NCBI GenBank assembly: GCA_041166025.1
Contig: JBEAMJ010000076.1
Coordinates: 30,301 to 94,300, forward strand
Origin: UBA7672 sp041166025
GTDB taxonomy: Bacteria; Pseudomonadota; Alphaproteobacteria; Caulobacterales; Hyphomonadaceae
DNA length: 64,000 nucleotides
Reading direction: 5' to 3'
The position numbers and the translations under genes were made by a program. How positions within the stretch are numbered: position 1 is the first letter of the stretch; every line of letters starts with the position of its first letter. Shown here in pieces: positions 9,542-18,747 of this stretch. The notes beneath the pieces were generated by a model that was given only the letters and a program-made list of their open reading frames with translations, did not search any database and was not told the DNA's origin.

Positions 9542-9673
9542 TCAGGCGACCCCGCCGCCCAGGATGACCGTCGCCATCGTGTAGAGCACAGCCGCAACAC
9601 CAAAGAAGGCAATGGTGAATGAGCCGAGGAAGTGTAGCGTTTCGAGCTTCGAGTTCTTGATCAGACCGTACAT
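9542..9673 (-). CDS. Mini membrane protein, 43 aa, tandem copy 1
   Basis: A 43-residue protein with N-terminal MYGLIKNSKLETLHF and a C-terminal membrane helix (LGSFTIAFFGVAAVLY) ending in a Gly-rich tail. It is a clear paralogue of the 38-residue protein at 9757-9873: both share GLIKNSKL, then LGSF-IAFFGV-AVLY at the same spacing. The two copies share a 28-nt identical DNA stretch exactly 200 bp apart, so this is a tandem duplication. I do not recognise the family. No strong ribosome-binding site is visible; the support is conservation between the copies. Confidence 0.7.
   Translation of the reverse strand: MYGLIKNSKLETLHFLGSFTIAFFGVAAVLYTMATVILGGGVA
9642..9669. repeat. 28-nt direct repeat, copy 1
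   Basis: This 28-nt segment in the 5' coding part of mini-protein copy 1 is identical to 9842-9869 in copy 2. It encodes the shared N-terminal GLIKNSKL region and marks the tandem duplication. Confidence 0.9.
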
Positions 9674-9756
9674 TGTTGTTCTCGTCTTCTGCTCTTGGCC
9701 TGCGGGTGGGCCTTCTGTCGGGCTATGCCGCAGGCAGGAAAGTGGGAGGGGCGGGC

Positions 9757-9873
9757 TTAGGCCACGCCGCCGACGAACATGTAGAGGACCGCAACGACGC
9801 CGAAGAAGGCGATGGCGAAGGAGCCCAGCTGGTTCACCGCGTCGAGCTTCGAGTTCTTGATCAGACCGTTCAT
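9757..9873 (-). CDS. Mini membrane protein, 38 aa, tandem copy 2
   Basis: A 38-residue protein (MNGLIKNSKLDAVNQ followed by the hydrophobic LGSFAIAFFGVVAVLYMF) and paralogue of the 43-residue protein downstream. The start ATG at 9873 follows ACGGAGACAGAAA, a fair ribosome-binding site. The frame is open to 9945 but the upstream part is not shared by the paralogue. The first 15 residues are polar and amphipathic and the rest would span the membrane once. Function is unknown. Upstream lies a 230-bp spacer to mutS that probably holds the promoter of the pair. Confidence 0.75.
   Translation of the reverse strand: MNGLIKNSKLDAVNQLGSFAIAFFGVVAVLYMFVGGVA
9842..9869. repeat. 28-nt direct repeat, copy 2
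   Basis: Identical to 9642-9669, exactly 200 bp apart, within the coding start of the second mini-protein. Confidence 0.9.
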
Positions 9874-10059
9874 TTTCTGTCTCCGTTTCTTGTTGTCCGG
9901 CTGCGCCACTCTGTGTTGGCCTCGCCGTTGAAGACTCGAATGCAACCGGCGTGCCAGAATTTGTTAACCGCGTGAGTGATTGTTTTTGTTAGCTTTTATA
10001 TCCTACCCGCCGGAGGTCTCGGGCCGGCCCCGCGAGCGCTCGCCACTTGTGTGGTGAAA

Positions 10060-10079
10060 TTCGCCTTGGACTTGGCGAA
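10060..10079 (-). terminator. Hairpin downstream of mutS
   Basis: Stem TTCGCC/GGCGAA with an 8-nt loop lies 24 bp past the mutS stop. On the minus strand it is preceded by a T-run and followed by TTTC. The stem is short, so termination is likely but weak. Confidence 0.4.
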
Positions 10080-10103
10080 AAAATGCGCGCCCGGTTGTCC
10101 GCC

Positions 10104-12812
10104 TTAGCGCTGGGCCGCTGCAGCCTTGAGGCGATAGACCAGTTCCAGCGCTTCCCTCGGGGTCAGCGTGTCCGGATCGAGGGCGGCAAGCATGTGCTCG
10201 GCCTCAGATAGCTTCACCGCTTCAGCCGGCGTTTCGGCGAAAGAGGCGAACAGGGGGAGCTCCTCAAGCCGTCGCGCCCCGCCCTCCTTGGTTTCCAGTT
10301 TTCGCAGCACCGCCTCGGCGCGCTTGACGGCAGCAGCTGGCAGGCCAGCAAGTTTCGCAACCTGCACGCCATAGGACCGGTCAGCGGGCCCGGGCTTCAC
10401 CTCGTGCAGGAAGATAAGATCGCCTTTCCACTCCTGCGCACGGAGGCTTGCGTTCGAACACGCCGACAGCGTGTCGGCGAGGGTCGTGAGCTCGTGATAG
10501 TGCGTCGCGAACAGCGCGCGGCACCGGTTGACCTCGTGCAGGTGTTCAACCGCCGCCCACGCGATGGCGAGGCCATCCCATGTCGATGTTCCCCGTCCGA
10601 CTTCGTCGAGGATGACGATGGAGTCCGGCGTCGCCTGGTTGAGGATGGCCGCGGTCTCGATCATCTCGACCATGAAGGTCGAACGACCGCGCGAGAGATC
10701 GTCCGAGGCGCCGACCCGCGAGAAGATGCGATCAGCAAGGCCAAGGCGAAGTTTTTTCGCGGGCACGTAGCACCCGGCCTGTGCGAGGATTGCCAGGAGC
10801 GCATTCTGACGCAGGAAAGTGGATTTACCGGCCATGTTGGGGCCGGTGATCAGGGTGAGGCGCGGCGCGGATGATCCACGTGCATCAAGGCGGCAGTCAT
10901 TGGCCGTAAAGCCCTGCCCCTGGGCGCGAAGGGCTGCTTCGACCACGGGATGACGCGCGCCTTCGGCCTCCAAGACGGGAGCATCGGCGATCTCAGGGCG
11001 CGCGGCCGAGAGGTCACTGGCCCATTCGGCGTTGGCGGCGGCGACATCGAGGCGCGCAAGACCATCGGCCACTTGCGCAAGTTCGGGGCCGAGCGCGTCG
11101 GCTTCAGCCACAAGCCGGTTGAAAATCTCCAGCTCTCGGGCGAGCGCCTCTCCATCTGCGCGCGAGATCTTCGCCTCTAGCTCGTTAAGCGAGGTGGTGG
11201 AGAAACGCATCGCGTTCGCCATGGTCTGGCGATGGATGAAGGTTGCGGCAAGCGGCGGCTTCATCAGCGCATCGCCGTGCCTGGCGTTCACCTCGATGAA
11301 GAAGCCGAGCACGTTGTTGTGCTTGATGCGCAGGCCTGAGATCGCTGTCTCCGCCGCATACTGCGCCTCTAGGCGGGCGATCACGCTGCGCGCATCTTCC
11401 TTGAGCGCGCGCGTTTCATCGAGCGCCGGATCGTAGCCGGGCGCGATGAAGCCGCCGTCGCGCGCCTGAACCGGAAGATCCTGCCCCAGCGCCGCCACGA
11501 CATCGCGCAGGAATGCTGCAAGGCGCGGTTTGCCGGCAAGCGACAGCGCAGCACAGGCCGATGCGACTTCGGCAGGCGGCGCCTCCTGCGAGAACAGGTC
11601 TGCGCAAATCTCCTGGCCAACTCGGAGACAGCCCGCCAGTGCGGCAAGATCGCGCGGACCGCCGCGGCGAAGGGACAGCCGCATGCGCGCACGCTCAAGA
11701 TCGCTGGTGCGTTTCAGAGCCGCGCGGGTGAAATCACGGCGCTCTCCTGCATCAAGGAAGAAGGCCACGGCGTCGAGGCGCTGCTCGATCTGCGCCTTGC
11801 TGCGCGAGGGACGGCTGATACGCTCGGCAAGAAGCCGCGCGCCGGCCGCTGTGAGCGTGCGATCAACAGCGGCGACGAGCGAGCCCTGCCGCTGCCCGCG
11901 CGCGGATCGATCGATTTCAAGGCTGGCGCGCGTCGCCGGGTCAATGGCGAGGAAGCTGTCCGGCGAGGTGCGGACCGGCGGGTCGAGGCGCGCGTGAGCC
12001 CCAGCCTGTGTGACAGCAAGATAGTCGAACAGGAGGCCGGCGGCGATGAGTTCGGCGCGGGTGAAAGTTCCAAACCCGTCGAGTGTGGAGACGCCGTAGG
12101 CCTCCCTCACCAGCCGTTCGCCCAGCTTTGCGTCCGCCCGAGCGGAAGGACGCGGGGTGACTGTGAGGCCCTGGATTGCAGCGGCGACATCGGCGTGAGC
12201 CATTGCATCGTCGGCAATGAGGAGTTCGCGCGGAGCAATGGCGCCGATGATCTCGGCCAGCGTCGAGGCTGGAAGGCTGAAGATTTCAAGCCGGCCGGTG
12301 GACACCTCCGCCAGCGCCAGCCCCGCCTCGCGCCCTCCCCCGGCAAGACCGATGGCGGCGAGGCAGTTTGCGGATCGGGCCTCAAGGAGCGCCTCCTCGG
12401 TGAGAGTGCCGGGCGTGACGATGCGGACGATTTCGCGCCGGACAACGGCCTTGGAGCCTCGTTTCTTCGCCTCGGCGGGATCTTCGACCTGCTCGCAGAC
12501 GGCGACGCGATGCCCGGCCCTGATCAGCCGGGCGAGATAGCCCTCGGCGGCATGACAGGGCACACCGGCCATCGGGATGGGCTGCCCATTGTGCTGACCG
12601 CGATAGGTCTGGGTGATGCCGAGCGCCTGGCCGGCGAGAATCGCATCATCGAAGAAGAGCTCGTAGAAATCGCCCATCCGGAAGAACAGCAAGGCATCCG
12701 GATGGCGCGCCTTCATCTCGAGGTATTGCGCCATGAAGGGCGTTGCGCCTTCGGCGGAGGGCGCGGTCTGAGCAACTTCCTGCTCCGGCGAAGGGGTGGT
12801 CGGCCCTTTCAC
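10104..12812 (-). CDS. mutS: DNA mismatch repair protein MutS
   Basis: A 902-residue MutS that recognises mismatches and recruits MutL. The mismatch-contacting Phe-X-Glu motif is F49-Y50-E51 in GDFYELFF. The ATPase domain near the C-terminus has Walker A GPNMAGKST, Walker B ILDEVGRGTSTWDG and the ATHYHELT motif. The chosen ATG gives 25 residues ahead of the conserved TPFMAQYLEMK. It is divergent from maeB with a 125-bp spacer. Confidence 0.97.
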   Translation of the reverse strand: MKGPTTPSPEQEVAQTAPSAEGATPFMAQYLEMKARHPDALLFFRMGDFYELFFDDAILAGQALGITQTYRGQHNGQPIPMAGVPCHAAEGYLARLIRAGHRVAVCEQVEDPAEAKKRGSKAVVRREIVRIVTPGTLTEEALLEARSANCLAAIGLAGGGREAGLALAEVSTGRLEIFSLPASTLAEIIGAIAPRELLIADDAMAHADVAAAIQGLTVTPRPSARADAKLGERLVREAYGVSTLDGFGTFTRAELIAAGLLFDYLAVTQAGAHARLDPPVRTSPDSFLAIDPATRASLEIDRSARGQRQGSLVAAVDRTLTAAGARLLAERISRPSRSKAQIEQRLDAVAFFLDAGERRDFTRAALKRTSDLERARMRLSLRRGGPRDLAALAGCLRVGQEICADLFSQEAPPAEVASACAALSLAGKPRLAAFLRDVVAALGQDLPVQARDGGFIAPGYDPALDETRALKEDARSVIARLEAQYAAETAISGLRIKHNNVLGFFIEVNARHGDALMKPPLAATFIHRQTMANAMRFSTTSLNELEAKISRADGEALARELEIFNRLVAEADALGPELAQVADGLARLDVAAANAEWASDLSAARPEIADAPVLEAEGARHPVVEAALRAQGQGFTANDCRLDARGSSAPRLTLITGPNMAGKSTFLRQNALLAILAQAGCYVPAKKLRLGLADRIFSRVGASDDLSRGRSTFMVEMIETAAILNQATPDSIVILDEVGRGTSTWDGLAIAWAAVEHLHEVNRCRALFATHYHELTTLADTLSACSNASLRAQEWKGDLIFLHEVKPGPADRSYGVQVAKLAGLPAAAVKRAEAVLRKLETKEGGARRLEELPLFASFAETPAEAVKLSEAEHMLAALDPDTLTPREALELVYRLKAAAAQR

Positions 12813-12937
12813 GCTTGATTCCAGCCTCTTTTGCGGCTCAATGCCCGACTGCCTCGCAGGGCGGCTTACGTCGCTCGCGAAACCTGCCTAGTGACACGCG
12901 ACGCCGCCCTCAAGTCCCAAAGACGCCAGCCCCACCC

Positions 12938-15205
12938 ATGACCTCCAAACGCCCCAGCTTCACCGACGAGGAAGCCCTCGCCTTCCACCGCTATCCACAG
13001 CCGGGGAAGTTGTCGGTCACGCCGACCAAACCCATGGCGACGCAAAAGGACCTGTCGCTGGCCTATTCGCCCGGCGTCGCCGTGCCCGTGCTCGCGATCG
13101 CCGGCAATGCCGAGCTGGCCTACGACTATACCTCCAAGGGCAACATGGTCGCCGTGATCTCCAACGGCACGGCGATCCTGGGGCTGGGCGATCTCGGGCC
13201 GATGGCGTCGAAACCGGTGATGGAGGGCAAGTCCGTGCTCTTCAAGCGGTTCGCGGATGTCGATTCCATCGATATCGAGGTCGACGAGAAGGACCCGCAG
13301 AAGTTCATCGCCTGCGTTCGCGCCATCGGCGCGACGTGGGGCGGGATCAATCTTGAAGACATCAAGGCGCCCGAGTGCTTCATCATCGAGAGCGAGCTGC
13401 GCGAGAAGCTCGACATTCCGGTATTCCACGACGACCAGCACGGCACGGCGATCATCGCGACGGCCGGGCTGATCAATGCCTGCCAGATCACGGGGCGGAA
13501 GCTCTCGGATGTGAAGGTGGTGATTTCGGGTGCAGGCGCTGCAGGGCTTTCGGTGGCGGGGCTGATCCGCCACCTCGGCGTCAAGCGCGACAACATCCTG
13601 ATGGTGGACCGTCAGGGCGTGATCTACGAGGGCCGTACCGAAGGCATGGACCAGTTCAAGTCCGCCTTCGCTGTGAAGACAAAGAAGCGCACCCTGGCCG
13701 AGGCCTTCGAGGGCGCCGATGTTTTCATGGGCCTGTCGGCCAAGGGCACGGTGACGCAGGCCATGGTGAAGTCCATGGCGCAGAACCCCATGGTCTTCCC
13801 GATGGCCAATCCGGACCCCGAGATCACGCCGGAGGAAATCCGCGAGGTTCGTTCCGACGCCATTATCGCAACCGGCCGGTCGGATTATCCGAACCAGATC
13901 AACAACGTGCTCGGCTTCCCCTACATTTTCCGCGGCGCGCTCGACGTGCGGGCGCGCACGATCAACGAGGAGATGAAAGTGGCCGCCGCGCAGGCGCTTG
14001 CGCAGCTGGCGCGCGAGGACGTGCCGGATGAGGTGGCCGCCGCCTATGCCGGCGCGCGGCCGAGCTTCGGACCGGACTACATCATCCCCGCCCCGTTCGA
14101 TCCGCGCCTGATCTGGTATGTGCCGCCACTCGTTGCACAGGCGGCGATGGATACCGGCGTTGCACGCAAGCCGATCGCCGACATGCAGGCCTACCGCGAC
14201 TCGCTCGCGCAGCGGCTCGATCCCGCCGCCAGCTTCCTGCAGCGCATCTACGGCAAGGTGCGATCGGAATCACGCAAGCGGGTCGTGTTCGCCGAGGGCG
14301 AGGAGCCCGCCGTCATCCGCGCGGCCTGGCAGTTCAAGACGCAGGAGCTGGGCGAGCCAATCCTTGTCGGCCGCGACGAACAGGTGAGCCGCAACATGGC
14401 CCTGCTCGGCATTCCAGCTGGCGAGCTCACGATCATGAATGCGCGCGTCTCGGACCAGAACGAGGCCTACACGGAGTTTCTCTACAAGCGCCTGCAGCGG
14501 AAGGGCTACCTGCAGCGCGACGCGCAGCGGATGATCAACCAGGATCGTAACGTGTTCGCCGCAACAATGGTGGCGCTGGGCCAGGCCGACGGCATGGTGA
14601 CGGGCGTCACGCGCAATTACGCAACCTCATTGTCAGACGTGCTGCAGGCCATTGATCCGCGCAGGGATGTGCGCCCGATCGGCGTCTCCATCGTGATCGG
14701 CAAAACCGGACCGATCCTGATCGCCGACACCAGCGTTACGGAAATGCCCGGCGCCGAGGAACTGTCAGAGATCGCGTGCTCGGCAGCGAGTGCAGCGAAG
14801 AAGCTGGGCTTTTCGCCCCGGCTCGCCTTCCTCTCCTACTCCACCTTCGGCAATCCGCCGGGTGAGCGCATGGCCAAGGTGCGCGACGCCGTCGCCATCC
14901 TCGACGCCAAGGGCGATGTCGGGTTCGAATACGATGGCGAGATGGCGGTCGATGTGGCGCTCAATCCCGAGGCGCGCCGGCTCTATCCCTTCTGCCGCCT
15001 GACGGGACCAGCCAATGTGCTGGTGATGCCGGCGATCCATTCGGCGGCGATCTCCACCAAGATCGCCGCGACGCTCGGCGGCGTCACCGTTCTTGGACCG
15101 CTTCTGGTCGGGCTCACTTCATCGGTGCAGATCGCCCAGCTCGACGCGACCGCACAGGACATCGTGAACCTCGCGGCTTTCGCCGCGTTCAACACGAACG
15201 GGTGA
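12938..15205 (+). CDS. maeB: NADP-type malic enzyme with phosphotransacetylase-like domain
   Basis: A 755-residue MaeB-type malic enzyme converting malate to pyruvate and CO2 with NAD(P). Residues 1-430 carry the malic N-terminal and nucleotide-binding domains (IPVFHDDQHGTAI, VISGAGAAGLSVAG). Residues from about 435 on form a phosphotransacetylase-like domain (RVVFAEGEEPAVIRAA, VLVMPAIHSAAI), usual in proteobacterial MaeB and thought to be regulatory. The open frame begins at 12743, but the ATG at 12938 (MTSKRPSFTDEEAL) fits the family start. Monocistronic and divergent from mutS. Confidence 0.95.
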   Translation: MTSKRPSFTDEEALAFHRYPQPGKLSVTPTKPMATQKDLSLAYSPGVAVPVLAIAGNAELAYDYTSKGNMVAVISNGTAILGLGDLGPMASKPVMEGKSVLFKRFADVDSIDIEVDEKDPQKFIACVRAIGATWGGINLEDIKAPECFIIESELREKLDIPVFHDDQHGTAIIATAGLINACQITGRKLSDVKVVISGAGAAGLSVAGLIRHLGVKRDNILMVDRQGVIYEGRTEGMDQFKSAFAVKTKKRTLAEAFEGADVFMGLSAKGTVTQAMVKSMAQNPMVFPMANPDPEITPEEIREVRSDAIIATGRSDYPNQINNVLGFPYIFRGALDVRARTINEEMKVAAAQALAQLAREDVPDEVAAAYAGARPSFGPDYIIPAPFDPRLIWYVPPLVAQAAMDTGVARKPIADMQAYRDSLAQRLDPAASFLQRIYGKVRSESRKRVVFAEGEEPAVIRAAWQFKTQELGEPILVGRDEQVSRNMALLGIPAGELTIMNARVSDQNEAYTEFLYKRLQRKGYLQRDAQRMINQDRNVFAATMVALGQADGMVTGVTRNYATSLSDVLQAIDPRRDVRPIGVSIVIGKTGPILIADTSVTEMPGAEELSEIACSAASAAKKLGFSPRLAFLSYSTFGNPPGERMAKVRDAVAILDAKGDVGFEYDGEMAVDVALNPEARRLYPFCRLTGPANVLVMPAIHSAAISTKIAATLGGVTVLGPLLVGLTSSVQIAQLDATAQDIVNLAAFAAFNTNG

Positions 15206-15220
15206 TCAGACGGCCGGGAT

Positions 15221-16984
15221 CTACTGCGCCGGTTGAGGGGCCGCAGCGCCAGCCTCGCCTGCGGGCTTCTTCAGAAAGGCCTGGCGCGCCCATTCGGCCG
15301 CGGAAAGTGCAACGGCGATCATCCCTATCCATACGGTCAGGATGAAGAAGTCATGGTATCCGTTGGTCTCGATGAAGACGCCGAGCTCGGCCCGACCGAG
15401 CGAGCCAATCAACATCACCAGCGAACCGAGCAATGCATACTGCACGGCCGCGAATTTGGGGTTCACCATCGCCGTGAGATAGGCGACGAAGGCAACGCTG
15501 GCGAAGCCGCCTGCGACATTCTCGATCGCGATGGCCACGATCAATCGCGAAAGCGCCTGATCGCCAAATCCCGACAGCGCTGGACCTATGCCCGTCATTG
15601 CGAGGAATGCGTCCATGCCCGCGCCGCCTGCAGCAAGGTCCGCGAAGATCAGATTTGTCAGCGCCGCAATCAGCGCCCCAAAGACAAGGCACGGCAGACG
15701 GCCGACGGCGATAAGAGCAACCCCGCAGATCACCGAGCCCGCCACCGTCATGAACACGCCGATGGTCTTCGAGGCGATGGCGACATCGGTGTTGGAATGC
15801 CCCAGCGCCCCCTGGCTGACGGATGGGTTGCCGGTAAGGCCCACAGCCGGGTCACCGAGATAGAAGGGATAGGCAAAGCCCCCCCAGATCAGGTCCACGA
15901 ACCGGTACATCAGCACCAGACCAAGCACCAGGATCACCGCCCAGCGCAGGCGCTGCACGAGGTCCATCAGTGGATCGAGGATGGTATGGAACAGGGCGTC
16001 GGACGCCTTGCGCGTCCACGATCCCTTTGGCGAAACATGGGCGGCGGGCGCAGGCTGCCGCCGCAAAAGCCATGCGGCGATCAATCCCGGCAGGAGGATC
16101 AGCAGCGCGACTATGATTGGCGCCTGAACACGTGTGAATACCGCAGCAGAAGGCGGCGGGGTCTGCGTCAGCGAGTCGACGAAGAACATGGCGATGAGAG
16201 CGATCGCAACCGCCCAGCCAGCGGCGACGAGAGCGACCGAGGCCTGCACCGTGTCTGGACTGAATGAAGCCGCGAAGGACGGCCGCGTATCGTGCCCGCC
16301 CCTTTCAGTTGATGAATGATCAGGCTCCTGCGCAACCAGCGTGCCCGATGCCGCAACCGCCATGCCGGCCGCGATGATGAGATAGACTGTCGTCCACGGA
16401 ATGTGATCGGCCAGCGTCAGCGCGAAAAGGCCGGTGAAGAGGCCAGCGAAGCGATAGCCCATCTGGTAGACCGCCGACATGAGGTCCTTGTCCTCGTCGG
16501 AGTCAGCGATCTCGATCCGCCACGCTTCAAGAACGATGTCGTGAACGGACGATGCTATCGCCACGATGACGCTTATCCCGGCAAGATAGAGCACGCCCTC
16601 GCTCGGACGCGAGAGAGCAAGAAGGGCAAGCAGTCCGGCGATAATCAGCTGCATCACCAGCAGCCAGCTGCGGCGTGGCCCGAACTTCTCGAGGAAGGGA
16701 ATGCCGATCCGCGGAAACCATGCCTTCTGGAAACCAGGCGCCCAGATCAGCTTGAACGAATAGGCCAGAATGATGAAATTCAGGATGCCGATCTGGCTCG
16801 GCGTCACGCCTTCGGCCGTCAGCCATGCGTTGAGCGTGCCAAGGACGGCGCCGTAGGGAAGCCCGGCCGCAAGCGACAGCAGGAGCATCGCCAGCATCTT
16901 GCGATGGCGCAGGGCCTTGAGGGCGCGCAGCCAGCGCGGCGCCGGCTTCGACCCGGCTGGCGAGGTTGCGGCTGCCTCGCTCAT
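15221..16984 (-). CDS. ampG: AmpG-family muropeptide permease (MFS)
   Basis: A 587-residue major facilitator with about 14 hydrophobic segments and the AmpG hallmark GLPYGAVLGTLNAWL near the N-terminus, then SQIGILNFIILAYSFKLIWAP. AmpG imports anhydro-muropeptides for cell-wall recycling. A hydrophilic loop at mid-protein (about residues 215-240) and an Ala/Pro-rich tail are seen. The ATG overlaps the stop of the histidine kinase (ATGA), so it is translationally coupled to it. No ampD or ampC is nearby. Confidence 0.85.
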   Translation of the reverse strand: MSEAAATSPAGSKPAPRWLRALKALRHRKMLAMLLLSLAAGLPYGAVLGTLNAWLTAEGVTPSQIGILNFIILAYSFKLIWAPGFQKAWFPRIGIPFLEKFGPRRSWLLVMQLIIAGLLALLALSRPSEGVLYLAGISVIVAIASSVHDIVLEAWRIEIADSDEDKDLMSAVYQMGYRFAGLFTGLFALTLADHIPWTTVYLIIAAGMAVAASGTLVAQEPDHSSTERGGHDTRPSFAASFSPDTVQASVALVAAGWAVAIALIAMFFVDSLTQTPPPSAAVFTRVQAPIIVALLILLPGLIAAWLLRRQPAPAAHVSPKGSWTRKASDALFHTILDPLMDLVQRLRWAVILVLGLVLMYRFVDLIWGGFAYPFYLGDPAVGLTGNPSVSQGALGHSNTDVAIASKTIGVFMTVAGSVICGVALIAVGRLPCLVFGALIAALTNLIFADLAAGGAGMDAFLAMTGIGPALSGFGDQALSRLIVAIAIENVAGGFASVAFVAYLTAMVNPKFAAVQYALLGSLVMLIGSLGRAELGVFIETNGYHDFFILTVWIGMIAVALSAAEWARQAFLKKPAGEAGAAAPQPAQ

Positions 16985-18711
16985 TGACGAACTTTCGCGT
17001 TGCGGCGCGCCCAGCGTTCGGCGAGCTGGCGCAGGCGCGGCGGATCGATGGGCTTGGCGGCGAGCTGGGAGACGCCAGCCTCGCGCGCGCGGGCTTCGAG
17101 CTCGTGATCAATGTCCGCGGTCAGCGCCACGATGGGCGTCTGGGAGGCTGGTCCCTCGAGGCGCCGGATGCGCCGCGTCGCCTCGAGGCCATCCATGACC
17201 GGCATGCGAATGTCCATGAAAATGACGGAATAGTCCCTTTCGCCCAGTCTTTCCAGCGCCTCGGCGCCGGTTCCGGCAGTATCGACACGGAAGCCGGCTG
17301 CGGTGAGCGCGCTGCGCGCCAGGAGCGCATTGACGGCGTTGTCGTCGGCGATGAGCGCTGAACCGGCTTCGCCAGACTTGCGCGCGGGGGCAGTTTCCTC
17401 AGAGGGGTTGTCCTGCAGCGACACACCGATCCGTTCGCGCAGCGAGGCTGCACGCAGCGGGCGGATCAGGTAGCCCGCGCAGCCCATCTGCTTGAAGCTT
17501 TCGATGCGGCCGCGATCGGACGGGCGCAGGACGACAAGCGTGCGTTTCGCCCGTGCAATCATTTCGATGTGCGCAGGCGGCAGCGCGGCGTCAAGGATCA
17601 CAACGTCGGCAGCCTTCCAGTCGGCAACGAGACATCCACCCTCGCGCCCAAGCGCCGCCATGGAGGCAAGCGCGGTCGCCGGGGGAAGATCGAGCGCGAC
17701 ATGCAGCGTGCGGTGCGGCTCCACCTGTGGCTCACTCTCGGGCGCCGACTTCATCGGCAGTTCCACCACGAACATTGCGCCGTGACCGTAGGCCGATTGC
17801 AGTGCAACCCGCCCCTTCATAGCCTCGACCAGCCTTGCGACAATTGCGAGGCCGAGCCCCACGCCACCGTCGCGCCGCACGTCGGCGGCGCTGGCCTGGG
17901 AGAAGGCGTCAAACAGACGGGCGCGCGCCTGTTCGGGAACACCCGCACCAGTGTCGCGCACGACAAGGGCAAGACCCTCGCTGCCGGAAGCCGGGCGCGC
18001 CTCAATCAGCACGGCGCCGCTGGCCGTGAATTTGATCGCATTGCCAGCCAGATTGAAGAGGATCTGGCGCAACCGGCCGGCATCACCGATCATGCGCCGG
18101 GCCAGGTCCGGATGAACGAGGCCGGCGATGTCGAGGCCGGCGGCATGCGCGCGGGGCGCCAAAAGCTCAGCAACATCCTGCACGAGGTCGCTGGTGTCGA
18201 ACGCCGCCTCGTCGAGCGGGATGTCCCCTGCCTCCATGCGCGAATAATCGAGCACGTTGTTGAGGAGGTCCAGAAGGCGCGATCCTGACTTGCGGATGGC
18301 GTTTGCATAATCGCGCTGTTCGGGGGTGAGGTCGGTTTCCTCCAGCAACGCCGCCATGCCGAGAATGCCATTGAGCGGCGTCCGTATCTCGTGGCTCACT
18401 GCAGCGGTGAAGCGATGGGCGGCGTCAGGTTCCTCACGCGTTTCGGATGTTGCAAGCCGCCGTCCGTCGATCGGTTCGGACACGCGCCAGCGCCGGCCGG
18501 CCTCGTCGACGATCTGCGAGGCGATGTCAGCCGATGGCAGAGAAAACGGCGCACACATCCCTTTGGTGAAGCCCGAGAGTGAGCTTGCGGCGATCACCAC
18601 GCCGGCCGCGTCGACGACCAGCGCGGCGCCGGGCCAGCTGCGCGCAATCGCGCTCAGCGGATGGGGCGCTGCGTCGTTGGCGGCGATGGCGGGTGCGGCC
18701 TGAGGCTTCAT
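16981..18711 (-). CDS. Cytosolic hybrid histidine kinase with receiver domain
   Basis: A 576-residue protein without obvious membrane segments. Residues 1-90 may be a degenerate sensor region (PGAALVVDAAGVVIAASS resembles a PAS start). HisKA has SHEIRTPLNG with H107 as phospho-acceptor. HATPase_c has N-box NLAGNAIKF, DTGAGVPEQ and GGVGLGLAI. A second, poorly conserved receiver-like region lies at about 330-430, then a true receiver with ADDNAVNALL, phospho-Asp in IFMDIRMPVMDG and a conserved Lys in AAKPID. No partner phosphotransferase or output regulator is adjacent. Coupled to ampG by ATGA. The signal is unknown. Confidence 0.9.
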   Translation of the reverse strand: MKPQAAPAIAANDAAPHPLSAIARSWPGAALVVDAAGVVIAASSLSGFTKGMCAPFSLPSADIASQIVDEAGRRWRVSEPIDGRRLATSETREEPDAAHRFTAAVSHEIRTPLNGILGMAALLEETDLTPEQRDYANAIRKSGSRLLDLLNNVLDYSRMEAGDIPLDEAAFDTSDLVQDVAELLAPRAHAAGLDIAGLVHPDLARRMIGDAGRLRQILFNLAGNAIKFTASGAVLIEARPASGSEGLALVVRDTGAGVPEQARARLFDAFSQASAADVRRDGGVGLGLAIVARLVEAMKGRVALQSAYGHGAMFVVELPMKSAPESEPQVEPHRTLHVALDLPPATALASMAALGREGGCLVADWKAADVVILDAALPPAHIEMIARAKRTLVVLRPSDRGRIESFKQMGCAGYLIRPLRAASLRERIGVSLQDNPSEETAPARKSGEAGSALIADDNAVNALLARSALTAAGFRVDTAGTGAEALERLGERDYSVIFMDIRMPVMDGLEATRRIRRLEGPASQTPIVALTADIDHELEARAREAGVSQLAAKPIDPPRLRQLAERWARRNAKVRQ

Positions 18712-18747
18712 CGGGGCGAACCTGCAGGCGCCCTGCTGACCAGACGA

